This document shows positions 5,960 to 14,967 of a DNA stretch of 17,055 nt, piece by piece (the stretch's first letter is position 1; every line of letters starts with the position of its first letter). The notes under the pieces are model-generated. The model saw only the letters and a program-made list of their open reading frames with translations, ran no database searches and was not told where the DNA came from. Made by a program: the position numbers and the translations under genes. Where the stretch lies: contig CAIZKA010000292.1 in the NCBI GenBank assembly GCA_903933395.1, positions 1 through 17,055 on the forward strand. Direction: 5' to 3'. The DNA is from an uncultured beta proteobacterium. GTDB lineage: Bacteria; Pseudomonadota; Gammaproteobacteria; Burkholderiales; Rhodocyclaceae.

Positions 5960-8755
5960 CTAGGCGTTTTTGGTGACCGCGCCACCTGCTTCCATCAGTT
6001 GTGCCTGCGCAGCCGCCAAACGGGCGATGGGCACGCGCGGACCGGAACAGGAAACGTAGGTGAGCCCGATGTCATGGCAAAAGCGGATCGATGCCGGATG
6101 ACCGCCATGCTCGCCGCAGATGCCCACTTTCAGGTCCGGCCGGGTTTTGCGTCCCTCGCTGACGGCCATTTTCATCAATTGACCGACGCCCTTCTGATCG
6201 AGAACTTCGAAGGGATTGTCCTCCAGTATTCCCGTTTCGATATAGGCGGGCAGGAACTTGTTCTCGGCATCCTCGCGGCTGAAGGAGAAGGTGGCTTGCG
6301 TCAGGTCGTTGGTACCGAAGGAGAAGAACTCGGCATCTTCGGCCATGCGCCCGGCTCGCAGGCAGGCGCGCACCACTTCCAGCATGCTGCCGAACTTGAC
6401 GTCCACCTTGATGCCATGGGTCAGTTCCACCACTTTGTGCAGACGCTGCACGTAGCTGTGAATGCGCCGCAGTTCTTCGACGGTAGCAACCTGCGGCACC
6501 ATGATTTCGGGGTGGACCTCGATCCCCTCCCGGGCGCACAGGGCCGCGGCTTCGAGAATTGCCTGGATCTGCATCATGTAGATTTCAGGATAGGTGACAC
6601 CCAGGCGGACACCGCGATGGCCCAGCATGGGATTGACCTCGGACAGCGCGCGGACCTTCTTGAGGATTTTTTCCTTCTTGTGGATCACATCCTCTTCCAG
6701 ATGGGTGTCCTTGAATATCGACATCGCCAGCGACAGCTTGGAGAGGCCGTCGGAATACTGCTGGTACAGCTTGGGATTGAGCAGCTTAAGGGTTTCCGGC
6801 AGTTCTTCCAGCGCCTTGATCGAATCGCGCAGATGGTGCAAGTGGGCGATTTCCAGCTCCAGTTGCGACGCCGTCGGCAGGAACTCGTGCATCGGCGGAT
6901 CGAGCAGTCGCACCGTCACCGGCAGGCCCTTCATGGCCTTGAAGATGCCCTTGAAGTCGGCGCGCTGGATCGGCAGCAGGCGATCCAGTGCGGCCTGACG
7001 CTCCTCGACGGATTCGGCGAGGATCATTTCCTGCACGATGGGCAGGCGATCGGAGCTGTTGAACATGCGCTCGGTGCGGCACAGGCCGATGCCCATGGCG
7101 CCGAAAACCCGTGCGCGCGCTGCATCGTCAGGCGTGTCGGCGTTGGCCATGACGCTGAGGCGGGACACTTCGTCGGCCCAGCCCAGCAGGGTTGCCATGT
7201 CCTCGGAAAACGTCGCCTCGACGGTCGGTACTTCGCCGGCATAAACCTTGCCGGTACTGCCGTCGATGGTGATCACGTCACCTTCGTGCAAGGTCGTCTC
7301 GCCGATGATGGCGCGCCGCGCATGGTCGTCGATGACAATGGCTTCGCAACCCGAAACGCAGGGTTTGCCCATGCCGCGGGCAACTACCGCGGCGTGCGAG
7401 GTCTTGCCGCCGCGGCTGGTCAGAATGCCCTGCGCCTGGAAGAAGCCATGGATGTCTTCCGGTTTGGTTTCTTCGCGTACGAGGATGATGCGCTCGCCCG
7501 CCCGGCCGCGCTCTTCGGCCGTGTCGGCATCGAACACGATCTTGCCCGAAGCCGCACCGGGCGAAGCGGACAAGCCGGTGGCCAACGGCTTGCCCTTGAA
7601 ATCAGCGGCAAGTTGCGGCGCCAGCATTTGTTCCAGCAGCATCGGATCGATCCGCATCAGGGCTTTTTCGCGGGTGATCAGCCCATCCCGGTGCATTTCG
7701 ACCGAGGTACGCAACATGGCACGTGCGTTCATCTTGCCGTTGCGGGTTTGCAGGCAGTAGAGCGTGCCCTTCTCGATGGTGAATTCGAAATCCTGTACTT
7801 CCGCATAGTGCGACTCAAGCCGCGAATGCAGTTCCTGCAGTTGCAGGTAGATTTCCGGCATTTCCTGTTCCATCTCGGCAATCGGCTTGGGCGTGCGAAT
7901 GCCCGCCACCACGTCTTCGCCCTGGGCGTTGACCAGGTATTCACCGTAGATGATGTTTTCGCCCGTGCCGGGATTGCGCGTGAAGCCGACGCCGGTGCCG
8001 GAATCCGTGCCCATGTTGCCGAAGACCATGGTCACTACATTCACCGCGGTACCGCTGGCCATGTCCCTGGTGATCTTGAACTGCCGGCGGTAGTCGATGG
8101 CGCGCTTGCCGTTCCAGGAGCGGAACACCGCGCCGATGGCGATCTCCAGTTGCTGGTAGGGATCCTCCGGGAAGGGTTTGCCGGTATGCCGTTGGACGAT
8201 GGCGAGGAACTCGTTGGCCAGTTCGGCCAGGTGCTCGGTCTTCAAGTCGACGTCCTGGCTGGCGCCGTAGCGGGTCTTGATCAGCGTCATCGCCGCGTCA
8301 AAATGCTCGTCGCCAATGCCGAGCGCTATCTTGCCGAACAACTGGATGAAGCGGCGCCAGGCGTCGTAGCCGAAACGCGGATTACCCGTCAGGGCGATCA
8401 GGCCCTTGAGCGTGGTAGGGTTGAGACCGAGATTGAGGATGGTATCCATCATCCCCGGCATCGACATGGCCGAACCCGAGCGCACGGATACCAGCAATGG
8501 ATTGTCGGCGCCGCCGAAAGTCTTGCCCGTCTTTTTCTCCAGCGCCTTCATGTGGGTCAGGGTTTCTTCCAACGCCCCGTCGGGCAGGCGGTCCTTTTCA
8601 AGGAACGCTAGGCAGGCGTCGGTGGTAATCACGAAACCTGGGGGAACATTAAGGCCGATCTGCGTCATCTCGCAAAGGTTGGCGCCCTTCCCGCCCAGCA
8701 GCATCTTGTTCTTGCCGTCACCTTCCTCGAATGCAAACACCCATTTCTGTTTCAT
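5960..8755 (-). CDS. ppdK: pyruvate, phosphate dikinase
   Basis: Interconverts pyruvate + ATP + Pi and phosphoenolpyruvate + AMP + PPi in the cytoplasm, serving gluconeogenesis or PPi-linked glycolysis. Translation from 8755 gives 931 residues, slightly long for bacterial PPDK. In order: the N-terminal ATP-grasp domain (GGKGANLCEM at 21-30; SVRSGSAMSMPGMMDT), the swivelling phosphohistidine domain with GGKTSHAAVVARG placing the catalytic histidine at H454 and the usually regulated threonine at T452, and the C-terminal PEP/pyruvate barrel with GFGTND-like FGTNDLTQ and the terminal SCSGPR catalytic cysteine C903. The NDL and MPGMMDT segments distinguish it from PEP synthase. Start choice rests on a strong GGAGG 5 nt upstream; the longer open frame to 8842 has none. 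A sigma-70-like promoter lies about 55 bp upstream. No PDRP regulatory kinase gene is in this window. Confidence 0.97.
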   Translation of the reverse strand: MKQKWVFAFEEGDGKNKMLLGGKGANLCEMTQIGLNVPPGFVITTDACLAFLEKDRLPDGALEETLTHMKALEKKTGKTFGGADNPLLVSVRSGSAMSMPGMMDTILNLGLNPTTLKGLIALTGNPRFGYDAWRRFIQLFGKIALGIGDEHFDAAMTLIKTRYGASQDVDLKTEHLAELANEFLAIVQRHTGKPFPEDPYQQLEIAIGAVFRSWNGKRAIDYRRQFKITRDMASGTAVNVVTMVFGNMGTDSGTGVGFTRNPGTGENIIYGEYLVNAQGEDVVAGIRTPKPIAEMEQEMPEIYLQLQELHSRLESHYAEVQDFEFTIEKGTLYCLQTRNGKMNARAMLRTSVEMHRDGLITREKALMRIDPMLLEQMLAPQLAADFKGKPLATGLSASPGAASGKIVFDADTAEERGRAGERIILVREETKPEDIHGFFQAQGILTSRGGKTSHAAVVARGMGKPCVSGCEAIVIDDHARRAIIGETTLHEGDVITIDGSTGKVYAGEVPTVEATFSEDMATLLGWADEVSRLSVMANADTPDDAARARVFGAMGIGLCRTERMFNSSDRLPIVQEMILAESVEERQAALDRLLPIQRADFKGIFKAMKGLPVTVRLLDPPMHEFLPTASQLELEIAHLHHLRDSIKALEELPETLKLLNPKLYQQYSDGLSKLSLAMSIFKDTHLEEDVIHKKEKILKKVRALSEVNPMLGHRGVRLGVTYPEIYMMQIQAILEAAALCAREGIEVHPEIMVPQVATVEELRRIHSYVQRLHKVVELTHGIKVDVKFGSMLEVVRACLRAGRMAEDAEFFSFGTNDLTQATFSFSREDAENKFLPAYIETGILEDNPFEVLDQKGVGQLMKMAVSEGRKTRPDLKVGICGEHGGHPASIRFCHDIGLTYVSCSGPRVPIARLAAAQAQLMEAGGAVTKNA

Positions 8756-8760
8756 TCCTG

Positions 8761-8765
8761 CCTCC
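8761..8765 (-). promoter_or_regulatory. ribosome binding site of ppdK
   Basis: On the minus strand GGAGG sits 5 nt before the ATG at 8755. It is one of the two strongest Shine-Dalgarno sequences in the window and fixes the ppdK start against an upstream in-frame alternative at 8842. Confidence 0.8.
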
Positions 8766-8810
8766 CTTGGATTTGGAATAATCGGTTTGTCGCTGTGCAC
8801 AAATATTGCC

Positions 8811-8839
8811 ATTCTATTGTTGCCAGAGGGGCTATTCAA
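8811..8839 (-). promoter_or_regulatory. probable sigma-70 promoter of ppdK
   Basis: Reading the minus strand, TTGAAT (8839-8834, four of six to the -35 consensus) is followed by a 17-bp spacer and TAGAAT (8816-8811, five of six to the -10 consensus). Transcription would begin near 8804, giving a leader of about 49 nt with the GGAGG at its end. A perfect 8-bp palindrome TGTGCACA (8794-8801), inside the looser inverted repeat TTTGT/ACAAA (8786-8803), lies just after the predicted start and could be an operator; that is speculative. Confidence 0.5.
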
Positions 8840-9020
8840 CAATGAAAACCATTTTCTTCTGAATAAGAAAATTCCATCCGGGCGGAAGATGCGCTAAATT
8901 ACAGGCCAAAGATGCACTTGGACGGTCGCGGCCGTTGAGCAGGGCCGAACAAAGGCCTTCTTGTCCGGTGTGAACAACTCCTTGCGCCCATGAAATCGGG
9001 GTGTCTGAAACGGATTGATT

Positions 9021-9701
9021 ATGGACATCGTCAGACAAAAACAGATCAGGGAATGGACCTTGCTGGGGCTGGTCGGGGCCATGGCCCTGGTCGCCAATCT
9101 TCCGCGTCACGTGATCGACAAAATCGGGATCGAACCCGGCCTCGTGATGGCGATACTGGGGCTGATGGTCGTATTCGCACTGTTTCTCTACGTGCGTTTT
9201 TTCTTTTTTCTGCTCTACGCGTTGCTGGCCATCGGCGCCAACCTGCCGGACAAGTGGGCCGAGAGCCTGGGCATCAGCCAGACGCCGATGCTGGTGGCAC
9301 TGGCGGCAATGGTTGCGCTGTCCGTGCTCAACTACAGCATCAAGGTGCTGCCGTCGGGACTGGAACCGAAAGAGCGCAAAAAGAATCCGGAAGCAACGCA
9401 AATGCTGCTCGAAGCCATCGCGAAAGACAATTTTCCCTACATCAAGACGCTGCTGGCCATGGATTTCGATCTTGACACCGTCGATGATCAGGGTATGACA
9501 CCGCTGATGCGCGTCGCCCAGCGCGGAAATTTCAAGATGGTGCAGATCTTCATCAAGCATGGCGCCTCACCGTTGCCGATCGGGCAGGGCGGCCGGGCTT
9601 CCGACGTGGCGCTGCAGTCGAATTTTCCGGCCATCAGCGAATTCCTGAAGAAAGTCGAAGAAGTGCAGCAAGCCGAGGCCGCGAAGCGGACGTCAGCCTG
9701 A
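9021..9701 (+). CDS. membrane-anchored ankyrin-repeat protein of unknown function
   Basis: I do not recognise a named gene. The 226-residue product has hydrophobic segments at about 13-29, 41-72 (long, aromatic-rich, possibly two helices) and 89-108, then a charged linker (115-124) and about 100 soluble residues. The soluble part holds ankyrin-like repeats: AIAKDNFPYIKTLLAMDFDLDTVD (133-156), then QGMTPLMRVAQRGNFKMV (157-174) with the typical TPLM start, and a weaker third unit with SDVALQSNFPAISEFL (194-209). The C-terminal tail is a short charged helix rich in E, Q and K. It probably anchors a protein-binding surface to the inner membrane. The gene diverges from ppdK across the window's longest intergenic gap. 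The ATG at 9021 is chosen; a TTG at 9015 would add two residues. The Shine-Dalgarno is weak and no clear promoter was found. Confidence 0.8.
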   Translation: MDIVRQKQIREWTLLGLVGAMALVANLPRHVIDKIGIEPGLVMAILGLMVVFALFLYVRFFFFLLYALLAIGANLPDKWAESLGISQTPMLVALAAMVALSVLNYSIKVLPSGLEPKERKKNPEATQMLLEAIAKDNFPYIKTLLAMDFDLDTVDDQGMTPLMRVAQRGNFKMVQIFIKHGASPLPIGQGGRASDVALQSNFPAISEFLKKVEEVQQAEAAKRTSA

Positions 9702-9706
9702 CCGCA

Positions 9707-9730
9707 GGCGGGCTCCGCCAGGATTTTATA
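9707..9730 (+). terminator. possible weak intrinsic terminator after the ankyrin gene
   Basis: Six bases after the stop codon, GGCGG (9707-9711) and CCGCC (9715-9719) form a 5-bp stem with a 3-nt loop. A run of four Ts follows after a 4-nt gap (9724-9727). The stem is short and the T tract is offset, so this is a modest candidate, placed sensibly between convergent genes. Confidence 0.35.
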
Positions 9731-9786
9731 GACGCTGCATTCTTGCCGGCCAGATTCGCCCGGTCACCGCGTATTGACCGGAGCGA

Positions 9787-11478
<1,692 letters not shown>

Positions 11479-11508
11479 CGGCTGCTTTGCTCCATCGGAA
11501 ATGCAGGG

Positions 11509-12483
11509 TTATTTCTCCGGCAGAAGGCCGTTCAGCGAAAACAGGCGATCACCCTGCTTCACATGAACTGCTGCCGTGATGTTGCCGCGGTCCACGCGCG
11601 GCAATACCTTCAGGCTCATGACATGATCCTGGCTGCTCAGCAGCAACACGCCCGAGTTGCCGAACAGGTGTATGTCGCCATCCTCGTGGCTCAGGATGCC
11701 GGTAATCGACTGCTGGGTTCCGCTGGGAACCTCGGTCCAGGTGAGCCCCTTGTCTGCGCTGCGATACACATGTCCGCGCATGCCGGCAACAATTACATTG
11801 CCGTCCTTTTGCACCAGGCCGGTCCAGAACGAACCCTTGTTGTCGGTCTGAATAGCCTTCCAGCTCCGACCCCCATCAGTGGTCCGCAGCAAGCTGCCTG
11901 CCTCGGCGGCGACAAATGCCAGTCCATCTGGCCCGGCGAATATCTGGAACAGGTGACGATCCCCTGCCTCGCCCTCGACCAGCTTTCGTTCCTGCCAGTT
12001 CTTGCCGCCATCGTTGGTTTCCAGCGCCAGCCCGAACTGGCCCACAGCCAGCCCGTGTTGTGCGTTTTCGAACCAGATCGACATAAGCACGCGATCCTTG
12101 CCCGCTTCGGCACGCTGTATTTGCCAGTTTTCGCCGCCGTCGGAGCTCGTCAATATCGTGCCGTCATGGCCTGCGGCCCAGCCCTGCTTGTCATTGAGGA
12201 AATGCACGCTGGTCAGCACGGTGCGCGTCGGCACGCTCCTGGCCTGGCGGAAGTTCTTGCCGTCGTCGGAAAGCACCACGACGCCATAGTCGCCCACGGC
12301 CACGATGCGCTGGCCGGCTACCGTCGCGGCAATGATGGCGGCCTTTTCCGGATGCGCGACGACAGGCGCCTGACTGAACGCCTGGCTCATCTTCGCCGTC
12401 TCGCCAGCACCGACTTTCATGCTGGCGAAGAGTGGCAGGCTCAGCAGCAGGCAGGCAACAAAACGGATGCGTCGCATGGTCAT
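11509..12483 (-). CDS. secreted YCF48/BNR-type beta-propeller protein
   Basis: Predicted periplasmic protein of 324 residues, related to the YCF48/HCF136 'photosystem II stability factor-like' group; in non-photosynthetic bacteria that name is only a fold label. An N-terminal signal (basic RR at 4-5, hydrophobic core 8-20) is followed by at least five regularly spaced sialidase/BNR-like turns: SDDGKNF (72-78), SSDGGENW (113-120), TNDGGKNW (156-163), TTDGGRSW (201-208) and SADKGLTW (242-249), as expected for a multi-bladed propeller. The start is either ATG 12483 or ATG 12477; GGGGA after the RND stop supports 12483, and both keep the signal peptide. The gene begins 13 bp after the RND permease stop, which suggests a periplasmic partner of that pump. 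Exact function is unknown. Confidence 0.85.
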   Translation of the reverse strand: MTMRRIRFVACLLLSLPLFASMKVGAGETAKMSQAFSQAPVVAHPEKAAIIAATVAGQRIVAVGDYGVVVLSDDGKNFRQARSVPTRTVLTSVHFLNDKQGWAAGHDGTILTSSDGGENWQIQRAEAGKDRVLMSIWFENAQHGLAVGQFGLALETNDGGKNWQERKLVEGEAGDRHLFQIFAGPDGLAFVAAEAGSLLRTTDGGRSWKAIQTDNKGSFWTGLVQKDGNVIVAGMRGHVYRSADKGLTWTEVPSGTQQSITGILSHEDGDIHLFGNSGVLLLSSQDHVMSLKVLPRVDRGNITAAVHVKQGDRLFSLNGLLPEK

Positions 12484-12496
12484 GAGCGTCCCCACG

Positions 12497-14869
12497 TCAA
12501 TGGCCGATGGCCGGCGCCTTGACCGGCCCCTTGCGCGGAAACAGGGAATCGAGCTTGACCGCAAACGCCGGCAGCACCGTAATCGCCATCACCATGTTGA
12601 TCATGAACATGAAGGTGAGCAGGATGCCCATGTCCGCCTGGAACTTGAGGTCGGAAAACGACCAGGTCGCGACACCGACCGACAGCGTGATGGCAGTGAA
12701 GATGGTGGCAATCCCGACTTCACGCAAGGCGCCCTCCAGCGCCATTTTCATGGGCTCGTTGCGCGAGAGATGGATCAGCAGCCGGTTGTAGATATAGAAC
12801 GCATAATCGACGCCGATCCCGGTCGCCAGCACCATCACCGGCAAGGTGGCCACGGTCAGTCCGATATCGAGCGTCTTCATGAACCAGTAGCCGAGGAAAG
12901 TCGCCACCGTCAGCGGCACGCAACAGGCCAGCATGGCCCGCCAGTCGCGGTAGGCAAGCAGCACCAGGATCATGATGGCCGCGTACACATACAGCATCAT
13001 CGGCAGTTCGCGCGCCTCGACCTCTTCGTTGGTCGCCGCCAGCACTCCCACATTGCCCGAAGCCAGCAGGACCCTCATCCCGAGGCCGTCGGCCGGATAC
13101 GTCTTGCGAAACTCCTTGACCGCATCGATGGCCACCTTGATGCTGGTGGCCTTGTGGTCGGCCAGATAGACGTTGGCCGCCATCATGGTGCAGGCCCGGT
13201 TGAACAGGCCGCCCGCTTCGGGCAGATAACCCACGGCAACCTGCAAGGCCTTGCTGTCGCGCGGCAGCGCCGCCAGCTTCGGATTGCCCTCGTTCAATCC
13301 GGCATTGGCGAACTTGGCCAGTGCCGAGAGCGAGGATACCGACAGCACGCCAGGCACCTGGGCCATGTGCAGCGTGAATTGATCGATGTAATTCACCACC
13401 GGAAAACTGTTGCAGGAATCGTTCGGCGTCTCGAACACCACGGTGAGGACATCCATGCCGAGGTCGAAGCGGCTGACGATGTTCTGCACGTCCTGGTTGT
13501 AGCGTGAATCGGCGCGCAGTTCCGGCGCTCCGGGTTGCAGTGCGCCGATGTGACGGCCGTGGCTTTGCCACACCGCGATGCCGAACAGCACCGCAGTCAA
13601 AGCCAACACCACTCGTGCGTGGTTGATGTCGGCAATGAACCCCAGTTTCTGGATGATCAGCCCGCGTTTTTCCTGCACCTTTTCCAGATGCAGGGCATAG
13701 CTGCGCGGGAAGCGGAAGAAGGAAGCCACGACAGGCAGCATGATCAGGTTGGTGACGATCTTGAAACCGACACCGATCGACGCCGTGATGCCCAGCTCGC
13801 GAATCATCGGGATCGGGATGATCACCAGCGTGATGAAACCGACGAAAGCCGTTACCAGCGCCAGCGTGCCGGGAATGAACAGGCTGGAAAAGCTCTCGCG
13901 TGCCGCCCCCATCGAATCCTGTCCTTCGGCGACCGCCTTGGTGATGGCGTTGATCTGCTGCACGCCGTGCGAAACGCCGATGGCAAAGACCAGGAAGGGC
14001 ACCAGGATCGCCAGCGGGTCGAGTCCGTAGCCGAGCAGCGTCAGAGCGCCGAACTGCCAGACCACGGAGGTCATTGAACACAGGATGGGCAGCAGCGTGA
14101 GCAGCACCGAACGGCAATACCAGTACACAGCCGCCACGGTGAGCAGTATCGCCAGCACAAAGAATGCCGTCACGCCCTTGGCGCCCGCGGCGATATCGCC
14201 GATCTGCTTGGCGAAACCTATGATCTCGATGGCGTGATCCGGCGTTTCCATCTTGCCGCGAACCTCGGATTCGAGTTTTTCCGCGAGGGCGAGGTAATCG
14301 AGCTGCTGGTGCGTTTTTGGATCTTCTTCCAGCAGATCGGCCACCACCATGGCCGCGGTACCGTCATTCGCCACCAGACTGCCGGTATAACCGCCGCGGA
14401 TCACGCGATCCCGGATACTCGAAATTTTTGCGGCATCAAGCGCATCCGCCGTGATGTTGCCGCCGATCACGTCCTCCGCGTTGAAGCCCTCCTCGGTCAG
14501 TTCATAGACGCGCGTGTTGGGGGTCCACAGGGATTGCACCGAGCGGCGGTCGACGCCCGGCAGGAACAGAACCGCCTCGGTCACTTCGTGCAGCTTCTTC
14601 AGCGAAGCCTTGGTCCAGATGTCGCCCTTTTTGGCGTGCACCACCACCATGATGCGGTTCGAACCGAACAGCTGGGTGCGGTACTTGAAGAAGGTGTCGA
14701 TGTATTCGTGGCCGAGCGGCAACTGTTTGTCGAATCCGGCCGTCATGTGCAGCTTGGTCGCCAGCCAGCCCATCGCAATGGTGAACACCAGCAGCACGGC
14801 AAGCGTCGGCACGCGAAAGCGGAAGAAGAAGTTCTCGAGCGACTTGACGAAGCTGACAATGCTGGGCAT
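12497..14869 (-). CDS. RND-superfamily (MMPL-type) permease
   Basis: Inner-membrane proton-driven transporter of the hydrophobe/lipid branch of the RND superfamily. The 790-residue product has the duplicated RND plan: TM1 (about 19-38), a periplasmic domain (about 40-230), a TM cluster (about 232-385), a second TM-flanked periplasmic domain (about 420-625), and a C-terminal TM cluster (about 626-775). The matching repeat motifs AIGVSHGVQQIN (296-307) and GIGVDYAFYIYN (684-695) fall in the TM4- and TM10-like helices where family members place their proton-relay residues; D688 is a candidate. The size and single-subunit form fit MMPL/HpnN-like lipid movers rather than AcrB-type drug pumps, which are over 1000 residues. 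GAGG lies 10 nt before the ATG at 14869. It follows the DUF1302 gene after a 98-bp gap containing a terminator-like hairpin. Substrate and direction are not evident. Confidence 0.9.
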   Translation of the reverse strand: MPSIVSFVKSLENFFFRFRVPTLAVLLVFTIAMGWLATKLHMTAGFDKQLPLGHEYIDTFFKYRTQLFGSNRIMVVVHAKKGDIWTKASLKKLHEVTEAVLFLPGVDRRSVQSLWTPNTRVYELTEEGFNAEDVIGGNITADALDAAKISSIRDRVIRGGYTGSLVANDGTAAMVVADLLEEDPKTHQQLDYLALAEKLESEVRGKMETPDHAIEIIGFAKQIGDIAAGAKGVTAFFVLAILLTVAAVYWYCRSVLLTLLPILCSMTSVVWQFGALTLLGYGLDPLAILVPFLVFAIGVSHGVQQINAITKAVAEGQDSMGAARESFSSLFIPGTLALVTAFVGFITLVIIPIPMIRELGITASIGVGFKIVTNLIMLPVVASFFRFPRSYALHLEKVQEKRGLIIQKLGFIADINHARVVLALTAVLFGIAVWQSHGRHIGALQPGAPELRADSRYNQDVQNIVSRFDLGMDVLTVVFETPNDSCNSFPVVNYIDQFTLHMAQVPGVLSVSSLSALAKFANAGLNEGNPKLAALPRDSKALQVAVGYLPEAGGLFNRACTMMAANVYLADHKATSIKVAIDAVKEFRKTYPADGLGMRVLLASGNVGVLAATNEEVEARELPMMLYVYAAIMILVLLAYRDWRAMLACCVPLTVATFLGYWFMKTLDIGLTVATLPVMVLATGIGVDYAFYIYNRLLIHLSRNEPMKMALEGALREVGIATIFTAITLSVGVATWSFSDLKFQADMGILLTFMFMINMVMAITVLPAFAVKLDSLFPRKGPVKAPAIGH

Positions 14870-14912
14870 CGAGCGGAATCCTCGGGTTTACGTGCGGGGC
14901 GGTTTTGGACGG

Positions 14913-14954
14913 AAAAACGGCGGGAAATCCGGCGCCGTGGCCGGCTTCCCCGCC
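14913..14954 (-). terminator. strong intrinsic terminator or attenuator inside the DUF1302-RND gap
   Basis: On the minus strand, directly after the DUF1302 stop, a long inverted repeat runs from 14954 to 14919. An outer 9-bp stem GGCGGGGAA/TTTCCCGCC (one G-T wobble) and an inner 5-bp stem CCGGC/GCCGG are separated by a single mismatch, closing on a loop of about 6 nt. One base later comes TTTTT (14917-14913). This is the best intrinsic terminator in the window. It sits about 43 nt before the RND start and within a set of genes that otherwise looks like one operon, so partial read-through is likely. Confidence 0.75.
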
Positions 14955-14967
14955 TGCAGGAGGAAAA

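Noticed and set aside
5540..8611. 1023-codon open frame on the plus strand
   Set aside because: It is antisense to tadA and ppdK, both with complete catalytic motifs. Its composition (rich in H, Q, G, D, R) is typical of mirror frames in GC-rich genes, and it has no recognisable domain.
8832..9560. 242-codon minus-strand frame across the ppdK/ankyrin intergenic gap
   Set aside because: Antisense to the ankyrin gene, whose membrane and repeat pattern is clear; the frame has no domain or ribosome binding site.
9760..9781. Inverted repeat CCGGTC/GACCGG after the acyl-CoA synthetase gene as a terminator
   Set aside because: The loop is 10 nt and there is no T tract on the minus strand, so it does not meet intrinsic-terminator criteria.
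12419..14117. Long frames on both strands inside the RND gene
   Set aside because: Arginine- and histidine-rich translations without domains; they are out-of-frame or antisense readings of the permease gene.
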